Shown here in pieces: positions 42,901 to 51,854 of a stretch of 64,000 nt of DNA. The stretch comes from Neisseria sicca (GTDB lineage Bacteria > Pseudomonadota > Gammaproteobacteria > Burkholderiales > Neisseriaceae), in the NCBI RefSeq assembly GCF_017753665.1, contig NZ_CP072524.1:2502408-2566407 (forward strand). Direction: 5' to 3'. Position numbers and translations under genes: made by a program. How positions within the stretch are numbered: position 1 is the stretch's first letter; the number at the start of each line of letters is the position of its first letter. The notes beneath the pieces were generated by a model. The model was not told the DNA's origin, ran no database searches, and saw nothing but the letters and a program-made list of their open reading frames with translations.

Positions 42901-43436
42901 AAGACGTGCAGGCCGCCATCACCCTTTTGGAAGAAGCCATCGCCCAAATCGACGACAAAACCAAAGAGCGTTTCAAAGAAACCTTCGACGCCGTCAACGG
43001 CAAAGTCCAAACCTTCTTCCCGACCCTCTTCGGCGGCGGCGAAGCCACCCTCAAAATGATAGGCGACGACCTCCTGACCGCCGGCGTGTCCATCATGGCG
43101 CGTCCGCCCGGCAAGAAAAACAGCACCATCCACCTCCTCTCCGGCGGCGAAAAAGCCCTCACCGCCATGAGCCTCGTGTTTGCCCTGTTCAGCCTCAACC
43201 CCGCCCCCTTCTGCCTTCTGGACGAAGTCGACGCCCCGCTGGACGACGCCAACACCTCGCGCTTCTGCAACCTGGTCAAAGAAATGTCGGCGCAAACCCA
43301 GTTCCTCTACATCTCCCACAACCGCCTGACCATGGAAATGGCAGAGCAGCTCGTCGGCGTAACCATGCAGGAAAAAGGCGTCTCGCGCGTCGTCGCCGTA
43401 GACATCAAGCAGGCGTTGGAAATGGCGGAACCGTGA
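39954..43436 (+). CDS. smc: Chromosome partition protein SMC
   Basis: 1160 residues, condensin-type ATPase. Walker A GPNGCGKS (31-38), long coiled coils (about 165-480 and 660-1000), a short hinge, then the C-terminal head with the LLSGGEKALTAM signature and the DEVDAPLDDAN Walker B. ScpA/ScpB partners are not in the window. It carries at least six uptake words in frame, encoding GRLK, FQTT and LSDDL peptides inside coiled coils. No clear Shine-Dalgarno. Confidence 0.96.
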   Translation: MRLTHIKLSGFKSFTDPTTIHVPGQLVAVIGPNGCGKSNVIDAVRWVLGEASAKQLRGESMQDVIFNGAATRRPAPRASVELVFDNSDHSLQGAWGQYAEVSIKRQLTRQGESTYFINNQTVRRRDITDLFLGTGVGARGYAVIEQGMISRIIEARPEELRAYIEEAAGVSKYKERRKETEGRLKDTREHLQRLGDLQNELARQVEKLEKQAETAERYKYLTAQLNQQQDLLDYAQWQQSLASADKATAQHQSLQAQQDETVAQVQVLNDEVHALQTAEQSQQQTVHELSNKRGVLREQIARLEEQIRHQQNLHQRIERDKQAAQAQMQRIHQEQQQIRVQLEENELQAEEKQTELAEWAMQVAEHEERLPELEEAQATLNAAFQTQQDEANRIRRELALKQQQLAHAEQTVAKHEERKGRLKQENQALNLPDEAETAAAQEAAALLQSQQEHYEEQIIAAEEALHTAREAFQTTSNRFQSLKQQHITLQAQQQALSQILSQQQEAADFWQATDHAATPQLWQHITAPAEWQHALSVILAERLHARAVPHGFVPPAPLPQGQAAWLSDDLSGGIKKSLPVQALLNQIQAQPPFQTALHHWLDGVLCAPDLSYALAHQSDLGAHQIWLTPEGHQVDKVSVLLYAKSEQESLIAQKARLDGIASELENLAPELSAAEAAFKQAEATVRSSEVQHKNLMQQQQQHTRQYSQAQQRAAELLARTNQGQIRREHIERELAQLAEEQTVLQHTSDGLSDDIATLQEAAAELEHQQQTTAHSRQEQQGRLKQAQLALLEANRQYGLAEVAVHKLNQQKQNYQQQIARLEQQTLDWQERQQELALAYETEFQNDEQHIKLDELTEAVHTLDEEYIAVQEKLAQIQEQGREQYARVQALQTKLPQLQAATQTALLQQQEALINAKRYHQNLTERAADLDALEALAKESPKVLNSSIGSLTQQIEALGAVNLAALQELEEARERDGYYRSQSEDVQAAITLLEEAIAQIDDKTKERFKETFDAVNGKVQTFFPTLFGGGEATLKMIGDDLLTAGVSIMARPPGKKNSTIHLLSGGEKALTAMSLVFALFSLNPAPFCLLDEVDAPLDDANTSRFCNLVKEMSAQTQFLYISHNRLTMEMAEQLVGVTMQEKGVSRVVAVDIKQALEMAEP

Positions 43437-43473
43437 TGAAGTGGTGGAGTTTTGCTTGTTTGAATTTGAAATA

Positions 43474-43516
43474 GGAAAGGTCGTCTGAAAGTGTATTTTC
43501 AGACGACCTTTTTTTT
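43474..43516. terminator. smc terminator, uptake-sequence pair
   Basis: GGAAAGGTCGTCTGAAA-GTGTAT-TTTCAGACGACCTTTTTTTT with a long T-run: strong. Confidence 0.8.
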
Positions 43517-43536
43517 AAGATATACAGGCTGCGCGT

Positions 43537-43944
43537 TTAATCATCGTTGTAATCGTAGTAATCATTGTACCAGTCGCGGTATTTACGATAGTGGTGTTTA
43601 TGTCTTTTGTAGCGTGCCTCACTGTAGTAAGGATCGTCATAGTCGTAACCATCACGATCGTAGCGGTAGTCGCGGTAACGGCGGTCGTACCAATAGCTGT
43701 CGTTGTCTTTCTGGTTCATTTTTTTATTTCGATAGGCGTATGCATTACCTGCCAAACCACCTGCTACCGCGCCAATGAACGCGCTTTGTTCATCGTTACC
43801 CAACAGTCCGCCTAAAGCTGCGCCTGCTGCTGCACCGATAAGGGTAGCTTTTCTTTGGTTGTCAGTGCCCCTAGCTTCCACATTGATGGAGGGGAGGCTG
43901 AGGCTGGCGGCGAGCAATACCGCCATAAGTGGTTTTATAGTCAT
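43537..43944 (-). CDS. Glycine-zipper 2TM surface-antigen-like protein
   Basis: 135 residues. Signal peptide (to about SINVEA), then a glycine-zipper with GAAAGAALGGLLGNDEQSAFIGAVAGGLAGNAY (about 38-70), then a tyrosine/aspartate/arginine-rich tail (DYRYDRDGYDYDDPYY). Outer-membrane or periplasmic by analogy to glycine-zipper 2TM proteins. Tail composition recalls the repeat lipoprotein at 33837. Confidence 0.75.
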   Translation of the reverse strand: MTIKPLMAVLLAASLSLPSINVEARGTDNQRKATLIGAAAGAALGGLLGNDEQSAFIGAVAGGLAGNAYAYRNKKMNQKDNDSYWYDRRYRDYRYDRDGYDYDDPYYSEARYKRHKHHYRKYRDWYNDYYDYNDD

Positions 43945-44120
43945 TGTTTCGTCCTTTCGTGAAACACGGCAGGTGCCGGAGAATGGTCAGCATTATAGTC
44001 ATTCTTTTGTTCGCCGTTCATTTTTCTGTAGAAAATTAGCGTAAACAAATGTTGTTTGTTGAGGCACGATTGCTTGGTTGATGGATTGGAAGTCTTAACT
44101 ATATTGGATTTAGCGGTAAC

Positions 44121-44158
44121 AAAACGCCCCGAAGCCGGTATGCGGTTTCGGGGTGTTT
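44121..44158 (-). terminator. Transporter operon terminator
   Basis: AAAACGCCCCGAA-GCCGGTATGCGG-TTTCGGGGTGTTT: stem downstream of the NSS transporter/MetS unit, on the minus strand. Confidence 0.6.
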
Positions 44159-44206
44159 GGGTTTCAGACGACCTGTGCGGTGTCTGCAACACTTGTTGGA
44201 AAAAGC

Positions 44207-44299
44207 CTATTCTTCAGGCAGCCGCCATACGGACAGAATGAATCCGCCCCAGATGACGACGAGTGCGATAATCATCATGATGATGGCTGAGGTACTCAT
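44207..44299 (-). CDS. MetS-like small subunit of NSS transporter
   Basis: 30 residues, too short for most gene finders. One membrane helix (MSTSAIIMMIIALVVIWGGF, continuing ILSVWRLPEE). Its ATG overlaps the transporter stop (ATGA at 44296-44299), so it is translationally coupled. The small MetS subunit in Corynebacterium is needed for the methionine/alanine transporter. Good match in size, position and topology. Confidence 0.85.
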   Translation of the reverse strand: MSTSAIIMMIIALVVIWGGFILSVWRLPEE

Positions 44300-45834
44300 T
44301 CTTTGTCTCCTTGTTCATGTTCGTGTTCGTCTTTGACGTTGAAGTTTTGACCATGTTTCCAAGGCAGAAGCGACAGCAACACAGCGATGACAATCAGACC
44401 GATCGACATACCCCAGCCGAAGATATTGAGGAAATCGTCGGGATATTTCGAGTAGTTTTCTTTAAGCAGGCCAATTGTGTCTTGGTACAACATATAGCCG
44501 AGCATGGCAACGGTAAAGATGACGCAGGCAGTCCAAATCGCGCCGACGCGGACGGAAGAGAGCGCATTCAGGTGGTTGCGCAGCTCGGGCAGTTTGCGCA
44601 GGGCGATGATGGCCAAAACGTAGACGAAGCCGGCGGCAACGATGCCGTAGGTGTTGACGAATTTGTCCATGACATCCAAAACGGGCAGACCGGTAGTCGT
44701 GCCGAAGAGCAGGGTGGAGATAATGCCCATCGGAATGCAGACGAGCAGGGTGGCGTTGACACGGCCGATGTTCAATTTGTCCTGAATGGCGGCAACGATG
44801 ACCTCGACGATGGAAATCATCGAGGTAATGCCTGCGAATACCAGCGAACCGAAGAACAATATGCCGATGATTGCGCCCATAGTGCCGGCTTGGTTGATGA
44901 TGGTTGGGAAGGCGATGAATGCCAAGCCGATGCCGCTGGAAGCCACTTCGCTGACGGCTTGTCCTTTGGCTTGCGCCATAAAGCCCAGCGCGGCGAATAC
45001 GCCGATACCGGCGAGCAATTCAAAGCTGCTGTTGGCAAAGCCGACGACCAAGCCGGTACCGCCCAAGTCGGTTTTTTTCTTCAGATAGGAAGAGTAAGTC
45101 ACCATGATGCCAAAGCAGATGGAGAGCGAGAAGAAAATCTGACCGTATGCGGCAACCCAGACTTTCGGATCAGAAAGTTTCGACCAGTCGGGCGTAAACA
45201 GTGCATCCAAGCCCTTAGCCGCGCCCGGCAGCGTCAGCGAGATGCCGACCATGATGATGAACATAATCAACAGCAGCGGCATGAAAAACGAAGATGCGCC
45301 TGCCACGCCTTTTTGTACGCCCAAAGCCATGATGATGCAGGTAAACAGCCATACGCCGATCAGCGGGCCGACGACTTTGCCGACAAAATCCAAGCCCAAA
45401 GCTTCAGGACCTGCCATGTTCAAAAAGTCTTTAAAGAAAAACGCCTGCGGATCTGCGCCCCATGCCGCGTTCAGCGAGTAATACGCATAGCTTGCCGACC
45501 AGCCGATGATAACCGCGTAGTAGATACAGATGATGACGTTGGTCATGACGTTCCACCAGCCCACAGGCTCGAACCAGCGGCCGAGGCGGCGGAAAGCCAG
45601 CGGAGCGGAGCCGCGGTAGCGGTGGCCGATGGCGTAGTCGAGCAGCAGCAGCGGGATGCCCGCAGTCAAGAGCGCGACCAGATAAGGGAGGAGAAATGCG
45701 CCGCCGCCGTTTTCGAAGGCGATGTAGGGGAAACGCCAGATATTGCCCAAGCCGACGGCAGAGCCGATGGCGGCAATCATAAACGCGCGGCGGTTGCTAA
45801 ACGTCGCGCGTTCGTTTGTTTTGGAATCAGACAC
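44296..45834 (-). CDS. Sodium-dependent neurotransmitter-symporter-family transporter
   Basis: 512 residues, about 12 membrane helices. NSS hallmark at the start: RAFMIAAIGSAVGLGNIWRF then YIAFENGGGAFLLPYLVAL, and GIPLLLLDYAIGHRYRG. Probably imports amino acids such as methionine or alanine with sodium. The MetS-like small subunit follows with a stop-start overlap. Confidence 0.93.
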   Translation of the reverse strand: MSDSKTNERATFSNRRAFMIAAIGSAVGLGNIWRFPYIAFENGGGAFLLPYLVALLTAGIPLLLLDYAIGHRYRGSAPLAFRRLGRWFEPVGWWNVMTNVIICIYYAVIIGWSASYAYYSLNAAWGADPQAFFFKDFLNMAGPEALGLDFVGKVVGPLIGVWLFTCIIMALGVQKGVAGASSFFMPLLLIMFIIMVGISLTLPGAAKGLDALFTPDWSKLSDPKVWVAAYGQIFFSLSICFGIMVTYSSYLKKKTDLGGTGLVVGFANSSFELLAGIGVFAALGFMAQAKGQAVSEVASSGIGLAFIAFPTIINQAGTMGAIIGILFFGSLVFAGITSMISIVEVIVAAIQDKLNIGRVNATLLVCIPMGIISTLLFGTTTGLPVLDVMDKFVNTYGIVAAGFVYVLAIIALRKLPELRNHLNALSSVRVGAIWTACVIFTVAMLGYMLYQDTIGLLKENYSKYPDDFLNIFGWGMSIGLIVIAVLLSLLPWKHGQNFNVKDEHEHEQGDKE

Positions 45835-46180
45835 TTTGATACCTCTTGCTTTGATGTGGTATGAAAACAGCCGCTTGGCGGCTTACGGTTATAGAAATGA
45901 AGTCTGACAGGGGTAATGTCGTCTGAAAAACAATCGGCTTGTGACCTTTTGTTTACAATCTATGGCTGTATCGTAAAAAAATTTAACAGGCTTGGCAAGC
46001 GGAAAACAGATTTAAGTTGCGTTTTGGGCAACTCTGGGAATTTCAGATGACCTTGCATTGCCCAAGGGCGGGGTGAATTTGCCGGATGCGGACGTTATTG
46101 TTTTTGGCGTTAAGGCTTGTTGCGCAATTCGGTATGAATCCGAATACACATTCCTTTTTAAGGAATGACGTAAAAAATAA
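45835..46180. other. Intergenic gap NSS transporter to amiC
   Basis: About 345 bases of mixed composition. It includes one uptake-sequence word near 45917 and a small inverted repeat (ATTCCTTTTTAAGGAAT near 46149). I see no credible gene. Confidence 0.4.
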
Positions 46181-46222
46181 AAGGTCGTCTGAAAACCGAT
46201 TTCAAAGTTTCAGGCGACCTTC
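46181..46222. terminator. amiC terminator, uptake-sequence pair
   Basis: AAGGTCGTCTGAAAACC-GATTTCAA-AGTTTCAGGCGACCTT: stem downstream of amiC on the minus strand; the right word is a one-base variant. Confidence 0.6.
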
Positions 46223-46244
46223 TATCTTTTCCGGAAAACCTAGC

Positions 46245-47504
46245 TTACCCTCTGCGCAATACGGCGTTGTTGACGTATTTTTGGATGCCGGTGGCGATGG
46301 CATCGGCGCATTGGCGGCGGAAGGAGTCGCTGCCGAGCAACCGCTCTTCGGTCGGGTTGGACAGGAAGGCGGTTTCGACAAGGATAGACGGAATATCAGG
46401 CGCGCGCAGGACGGCGAAATTGGCTTCGTCAACGCGGCCTTTGTGGAGCTGGTTGAGTTTGCCCAATTCGGTCAGGACGGAGTGTCCGAGTATGCGGCTG
46501 TCGCGCATGGTGGCGGTTTGGGTCATGTCGAGAATGGCGTTATCGACGCTGCGGTTGCCGCTTTTAAGGACGCCGCCGATGGCGTCGGCGTTGTTTTGGG
46601 TTTGGGCGAGGAATTTAGCGGCGGAGCTGGTCGCGCCTTTGGTGTTGAGCATGTAAACGCCGGTACCGCGCGCAGACGGGCTGGTGAAGGCGTCGGCGTG
46701 GATGGAGACGAACACGTCGGCATTGCGTGCGCGGGCTTTGGCGACGCGTACGGCCAACGGGATGAAGATGTCTTCGTTGCGGGTCATGTAAACGGTGTAG
46801 CCTATGCCTTCGAGGCGTTTTTTGGCTTCGCGGGCGATGGAGAGGACGACGTTTTTCTCTTTCAAGCCGCTGGGACCGATCGCGCCGGGGTCTTCGCCGC
46901 CATGACCGGGGTCTATCATGACGACAGGACGGCGGCCTCCGCGGTTGGAACGCGCAGGCGCATCTTGGGCAATGTTCGTGCGCTCGGCAGGACGTTGCGT
47001 TTGCATGCGTTTCGGCGGATTGCCGTTGAGCAGCGCCATCATCGGGTCGTTGGCATCGACGCCGTGCGGATAAAGGTCGATCACGAGGCGGTTTTTAAAG
47101 CCGCCGACAGGGGCAAGCGAGAAGACTTGCGGATGAGTGTTTTGCTTGAGGTCGATCACAACGCGCACAGTCGTCGGGGTGTTTTGTCCGGCGCGGATGC
47201 TGCGGATATAGGGGTCGTCGGGCAGGACTTTGCCGGAAATGCCTTGCAGGACGCTGTTGATGTTGGCGTTTTGGATGTCGACGACGAGCCTGCCGGGGTT
47301 TTCCAGGGCGAAATGCTGATATTGCAGCGCGCGCGAGCTTTCGATGGTGATGCGGGTATAGGCGTGCGAAGGCCAAATACGGGCGGCGACGAATTGGGCG
47401 GGCGGCGCGGCTTTGGCGAGGGCGGAGGCAATCGGCGTGAGGGTGAACAACAGTCCGGCAGTTTGGCGGACGACTTGTCTTCGTGTCAGTTTGAATTTAA
47501 CCAT
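46245..47504 (-). CDS. amiC: N-acetylmuramoyl-L-alanine amidase AmiC
   Basis: Cuts septal peptidoglycan during daughter-cell separation. 419 residues from the ATG at 47504; a longer frame is rejected as it lies inside tsaE. A Tat signal (LTRRQVVRQTAGLLFTLTPIASALAKA) is followed by an AMIN domain (about 35-130) and the Amidase_3 zinc domain (about 195-419) with DPGHGGEDPGA, SIHADAF and LVETAFLSN. The final helix is intact. tsaE precedes with a 19-base overlap. Confidence 0.95.
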   Translation of the reverse strand: MVKFKLTRRQVVRQTAGLLFTLTPIASALAKAAPPAQFVAARIWPSHAYTRITIESSRALQYQHFALENPGRLVVDIQNANINSVLQGISGKVLPDDPYIRSIRAGQNTPTTVRVVIDLKQNTHPQVFSLAPVGGFKNRLVIDLYPHGVDANDPMMALLNGNPPKRMQTQRPAERTNIAQDAPARSNRGGRRPVVMIDPGHGGEDPGAIGPSGLKEKNVVLSIAREAKKRLEGIGYTVYMTRNEDIFIPLAVRVAKARARNADVFVSIHADAFTSPSARGTGVYMLNTKGATSSAAKFLAQTQNNADAIGGVLKSGNRSVDNAILDMTQTATMRDSRILGHSVLTELGKLNQLHKGRVDEANFAVLRAPDIPSILVETAFLSNPTEERLLGSDSFRRQCADAIATGIQKYVNNAVLRRG

Positions 47505-47962
47505 GCTTCTAAACTTTTTTGTCCGTTGGCAGTGTGTGCGGTAGCGGTGCAGGCCCTGCCCTGCGCGGCGTGATTCAGGGATACGGTGATGTCTGCGGGC
47601 GGCGTGAACGCGCCGCCCTGTTGCGGCCATTCGATGATGCAGACGCTGTCAGGGGAGAACAGGTCGTCCAGACCCGCATCTTCCCATTCTTCGGGCGAGG
47701 CAAAGCGGTAAAGGTCGAAATGATGGAGCGTGAACGCTTCCAGCGGGTAGGATTCGACGATGGCGTAGGTCGGGCTTTTGACCGCGCCGGTGTGTCCGAG
47801 TCCGCGCAGGATGCCGCGTGTGAACGTGGTTTTTCCCGCGCCCAAATCGCCTTGCAGATGGATGACCAATGGCGCGCGCAACGATTTTGCCCAACTTCCG
47901 CCCAGCTCGAGTGTGGACTCTTCGTCGGGAAGCTGGCGGGAAAAGGTTACGCCCTCGCTCAT
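47486..47962 (-). CDS. tsaE: tRNA threonylcarbamoyladenosine synthesis ATPase TsaE
   Basis: P-loop ATPase of the TsaB-TsaD-TsaE complex that makes t6A37 on ANN-decoding tRNAs. 158 residues. Walker A GDLGAGKT (38-45), then RGILRGLGHTGAVKSPTYAIVESYP and the LYRFASPEEWEDAGLDDL motif typical of YjeE/TsaE. Its stop overlaps the amiC start; coupled translation. Confidence 0.95.
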   Translation of the reverse strand: MSEGVTFSRQLPDEESTLELGGSWAKSLRAPLVIHLQGDLGAGKTTFTRGILRGLGHTGAVKSPTYAIVESYPLEAFTLHHFDLYRFASPEEWEDAGLDDLFSPDSVCIIEWPQQGGAFTPPADITVSLNHAAQGRACTATAHTANGQKSLEAWLNSN

Positions 47963-48302
47963 GAAATCAGCCTTATCGTATTCTAAAAACCTTAATTATG
48001 CTGGATTTACGGGCATTTGCAAACATAAGGGAGGATAAAGTTAGATAAAGATGTTCCATATTTAACCGGTTTTTGCTTGTGAATGCTGCTTTGCTATTTA
48101 TTCATTAACCTTTATACGACAATTTTATTTTTAATCTTTAAAAATGTTAAAGCACTAATTAAATTGCTTGGGGCATTTGCGGCTTTTTCGATTTTAAGTA
48201 CGTTCACTATAAAAAACTTTACATTTACCTCAAACAGGTTTAAAACTCTTCCTTTTCCCCTATTCAGAAATTTGTTAACAATTTCCCCCTAAGGAGCTCA
48301 AC
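47963..48302. other. AT-rich intergenic region upstream of asd
   Basis: 340 bases between the divergent tsaE and asd genes, AT-rich toward asd. The short open frame at 48083 is not credible. No repeat or uptake word was seen. Promoters must lie here; a best candidate was not resolved. Confidence 0.4.
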
Positions 48303-49418
48303 ATGAAAGTAGGTTTCGTCGGCTGGCGCGGCATGGTCGGTTCGGTTTTGATGCAGCGTATGCAAGAAGAAAACGACTTCGCCCACATTCCCGAAGCGTT
48401 CTTCTTCACCACATCCAACGCCGGCGGCGCGGCACCTGATTTCGGTCAGGCGGCTAAAACATTATTGGACGCGAACGATGTTGCCGAACTGGCGAAAATG
48501 GACATCATCGTAACCTGCCAAGGCGGCGATTACACCAAATCCGTATTCCAACCCCTGCGCGACAGCGGCTGGAACGGCTACTGGATTGACGCGGCGTCCT
48601 CCCTGCGCATGAAAGACGACGCGATTATCGTCCTCGACCCTGTCAACCGCAACGTCATCGACAACGGCCTCAAAAACGGCGTGAAAAACTACATTGGCGG
48701 CAACTGTACCGTCTCCCTGATGCTGATGGCGCTGGGCGGCCTGTTCCAAAACGATTTGGTCGAATGGGCGACCAGCATGACCTACCAAGCCGCATCCGGC
48801 GCGGGCGCGAAAAACATGCGCGAACTCATCAGCGGCATGGGCGCGATTCACGCCAAAGTGGCGGACGAGCTTGCCGATCCTTCCAGCGCGATTCTCGACA
48901 TCGACCGCAAAGTGTCCGATTTCCTGCGCAGCGAAGACTATCCGAAAGCCAACTTCGGCGTACCGCTCGCCGGCAGCCTGATTCCGTGGATTGATGTAGA
49001 TTTGGGCAACGGTCAGTCCAAAGAAGAATGGAAAGGCGGCGTGGAAACCAACAAAATCCTCGGTCGCAGCGACAATCCGACCGTAATCGACGGCTTGTGC
49101 GTCCGCATCGGCTCTATGCGCTGCCACAGCCAAGCCATCACCCTGAAGCTGAAAAAAGACCTGCCCGTTTCTGAAATCGAAGCGATTTTGGCAGGCGCAA
49201 ACGACTGGGTGAAAGTCATCCCCAATGAAAAAGAAGCCAGCATCCACGAGCTGACGCCCGCCAAAGTAACCGGTACGCTGTCCGTTCCTGTCGGACGCAT
49301 CCGCAAACTGGGCATGGGCGGCGAATACATCAGCGCGTTCACCGTCGGCGACCAGCTCTTGTGGGGCGCAGCCGAACCTCTGCGCCGCGTATTGCGCATC
49401 GTGTTGGGCAGTTTGTAA
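48303..49418 (+). CDS. asd: Aspartate-semialdehyde dehydrogenase
   Basis: NADP-dependent reduction of aspartyl phosphate, at the entry to lysine, methionine and threonine synthesis. 371 residues. KVGFVGWRGMVGSVLMQRM is the nucleotide-binding end; active-site Cys135 lies in GGNCTVSLMLMALGG, and the SMRCHSQA region carries a further conserved motif. TAAGGAG precedes the ATG. Monocistronic, ended by a stem-loop. Confidence 0.97.
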   Translation: MKVGFVGWRGMVGSVLMQRMQEENDFAHIPEAFFFTTSNAGGAAPDFGQAAKTLLDANDVAELAKMDIIVTCQGGDYTKSVFQPLRDSGWNGYWIDAASSLRMKDDAIIVLDPVNRNVIDNGLKNGVKNYIGGNCTVSLMLMALGGLFQNDLVEWATSMTYQAASGAGAKNMRELISGMGAIHAKVADELADPSSAILDIDRKVSDFLRSEDYPKANFGVPLAGSLIPWIDVDLGNGQSKEEWKGGVETNKILGRSDNPTVIDGLCVRIGSMRCHSQAITLKLKKDLPVSEIEAILAGANDWVKVIPNEKEASIHELTPAKVTGTLSVPVGRIRKLGMGGEYISAFTVGDQLLWGAAEPLRRVLRIVLGSL

Positions 49419-49434
49419 GATTTGCAGGTCAAAC

Positions 49435-49467
49435 AAAAAAGCAACGGTTTATCCGTTGCTTTTTTAT
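49435..49467 (+). terminator. asd terminator
   Basis: AAAAAAGCAACGG-TTTAT-CCGTTGCTTTTTTAT, perfect stem and T-run. Confidence 0.9.
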
Positions 49468-49539
49468 CAAGGTCGTCTGAAAGTAGCAGGGTGGACGGAT
49501 TTTTGAATTTGACGGTTTATAGTGATTTACATAGAAACC

Positions 49540-49650
49540 TTATGCCGTCATTTCCGTGCAGGCGGGAATCTAGAGATTTGACATCATGGCAACTTTGTAA
49601 ATCTTTCTGAAGCTCCGAAATCTAGATTCCCTCCCGCGTGGGAATGACGG
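49540..49650. repeat. dRS3-flanked mosaic repeat
   Basis: Variant dRS3 units at 49550-49569 (ATTTCCGTGCAGGCGGGAAT) and 49626-49645 (ATTCCCTCCCGCGTGGGAAT) enclose TCTAGAGATTTGACATCATGGCAAC and similar spacer, between asd and recG. Confidence 0.75.
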
Positions 49651-49766
49651 CATGGGCAAATTTTCAAACTTCGCTTGTGCAATACCTCCAAGGTCGTCTG
49701 AACGTCCTTTCAGACGACCCCTTCTTACATTTTCAGCTAAAATACGCGCCATTAAAGGACAAAGCC

Positions 49767-51809
49767 ATGATGACGCCCGAAACCCAGAAACAGCTCAAAA
49801 TCACCGACGTTTCCGCCAAGAAGCTCGACAAACTCAACCTCCATACCGCGTGGGATTTGGTTTTGCATCTGCCGCTGCGTTATGAGGACGAGACGCACAT
49901 CATGCCGATTAAGGACGCGCCGATCGGCGTACCGTGTCAGGTCGAGGGCGAAGTTATCCATCAGGAAGTAACGTTCAAACCGCGCAAGCAGCTGATTGTC
50001 CAAATCGCCGACGATTCCGGCAGCGTCCTTTTTTTGCGCTTCATCCACTTTTACGCCAGCCATCAGAAACAGATGGCGGCCGGCAAACGCATCCGCGCCG
50101 TGGGCGAAATCAAACACGGGTTTTACGGCGATGAGATGATTCATCCCAAAATCCGCGATGCCGAGAGCAGCGGTTTGGCGGAAAGCCTCACGCCTGTCTA
50201 TCCGACTGTAAACGGTTTGAACCAGCCCACTTTGCGCCGCATCATTCAGACGGCGTTGGACGTTACGCCGCTGCACGACACGCTGCCCGATGCCTTATTG
50301 GGTCGTCTGAAACTGCCGCACCTCGCCGAAAGCCTGCGCCTTTTGCATTCGCCGCCGCCGAGTTTTACCATCCACCAGCTTTCCGACGGCGCGCTTCCTG
50401 CATGGCAGCGGCTCAAATTCGACGAACTTTTGGCGCAACAGCTTTCCATGCGGCTGGCGCGGCAGAAGCGCGTCAGCGGCACGGCGGCGGCATTGGGCGG
50501 CGACGGCACGTTGACCCAAGCCCTGCGCCACGCCTTACCGTTTGCCCTGACCGATGCCCAAGAAAGAGTCGTGTCCGAAATCCGCCGCGACATGGCGCAA
50601 ACCCATCCCATGCACCGCCTGCTGCAAGGCGATGTCGGCAGTGGCAAAACCATTGTCGCCGCCTTGTCCGCGCTGACCGCCATCGAATCCGGCGCGCAGG
50701 CGGCTGTGATGGCGCCGACCGAAATCCTTGCCGAACAGCATTTCATCAAGTTCAAACAATGGCTCGAACCTTTAGGACTCGAAGTCGTCTGGCTTTCCGG
50801 CAGCCAGCGTAAAAAAGCCAAAGACGAAGCCAAAGCCAAACTCGCCGACGGCACCGTCAAAATCGCCGTCGGCACGCACGCCCTGTTTTCAGACGACGTC
50901 GAGTTTCAAAATCTAGGTTTGGTGATTGTGGACGAGCAACACCGCTTCGGCGTCGCCCAACGCCTCGCCCTCAAAAACAAAGGGTGCGACGTCCACCAGT
51001 TGATGATGTCCGCCACCCCCATCCCGCGCACGCTTGCCATGAGTTTCTTCGCCGATTTGGACGTGTCCGTCATCGACGAATTGCCGCCCGGGCGCACCCC
51101 GATTAAAACCCGCCTCGTCAACAACGTCCGCCGCGCCGAAGTCGAAGGCTTCGTCCTCAACATCTGCCGCAAAGGGCAGCAGGCATACTGGGTCTGCCCA
51201 CTGATTGAAGAAAGCGAAACCCTGCAACTGCAAACCGCTACCGAAACCCTCGAGCAGCTTCAGGCGGCATTGCCCGAACTCAACATCGGCTTGGTACACG
51301 GGCGCATGAAAGCCGCCGAAAAAGCCGAAGTCATGGCTCAGTTTGCCGCGGGTCGTCTGAATGTATTGGTCGCCACCACCGTCATTGAAGTCGGCGTAGA
51401 TGTGCCCAACGCCGCCCTGATGGTGATCGAACACGCCGAGCGCATGGGCTTGGCGCAGCTTCACCAATTACGCGGACGGGTAGGGCGCGGCGCGGCAGAA
51501 AGCGTATGCGTCCTCCTATTTGCCGAACCCTTGAGCGAACTCGCCAAAGCGCGGTTGAAAGTGATTTACGAACACACCGACGGCTTCGAAATTGCCCGCC
51601 AAGACCTCAACATCCGCGGCCCCGGCGAATTTCTCGGTGCGCGCCAAAGCGGCGTCCCCATGCTGCGCTTTGCCAACCTTGAAGAAGACCTGCACCTCTT
51701 GGAACAAGCGCGCGAAATCGCCCCCTTGCTGATTGAACAAAACCCCGAAATCGTCGAAGCGCATCTGGAAAGGTGGCTTGCCAGCAGGGAAGGGTATTTG
51801 GGCGTGTGA
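49767..51809 (+). CDS. recG: ATP-dependent DNA helicase RecG
   Basis: Drives branch migration and reverses stalled forks. 680 residues from the ATG at 49767, 7 bases after AAAGGA; upstream in-frame sequence encodes uptake-word peptides (SDDPF) and is rejected. Wedge/OB domain (about 50-170), helicase domain with Walker A GDVGSGKT and the DEQHRFG box, SATPIPRTLAM, and the RIG-like GRVGRGA and GEFLGARQSG motifs. Normal length. Confidence 0.96.
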   Translation: MMTPETQKQLKITDVSAKKLDKLNLHTAWDLVLHLPLRYEDETHIMPIKDAPIGVPCQVEGEVIHQEVTFKPRKQLIVQIADDSGSVLFLRFIHFYASHQKQMAAGKRIRAVGEIKHGFYGDEMIHPKIRDAESSGLAESLTPVYPTVNGLNQPTLRRIIQTALDVTPLHDTLPDALLGRLKLPHLAESLRLLHSPPPSFTIHQLSDGALPAWQRLKFDELLAQQLSMRLARQKRVSGTAAALGGDGTLTQALRHALPFALTDAQERVVSEIRRDMAQTHPMHRLLQGDVGSGKTIVAALSALTAIESGAQAAVMAPTEILAEQHFIKFKQWLEPLGLEVVWLSGSQRKKAKDEAKAKLADGTVKIAVGTHALFSDDVEFQNLGLVIVDEQHRFGVAQRLALKNKGCDVHQLMMSATPIPRTLAMSFFADLDVSVIDELPPGRTPIKTRLVNNVRRAEVEGFVLNICRKGQQAYWVCPLIEESETLQLQTATETLEQLQAALPELNIGLVHGRMKAAEKAEVMAQFAAGRLNVLVATTVIEVGVDVPNAALMVIEHAERMGLAQLHQLRGRVGRGAAESVCVLLFAEPLSELAKARLKVIYEHTDGFEIARQDLNIRGPGEFLGARQSGVPMLRFANLEEDLHLLEQAREIAPLLIEQNPEIVEAHLERWLASREGYLGV

Positions 51810-51854
51810 GGTCGTCTGAAAAACAATCCCGCCATTTTTACCTAATGCGCCGTC

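Noticed and set aside
48083..48292. Short hydrophobic open frame upstream of asd
   Set aside because: AT-driven; no ribosome site or known family.
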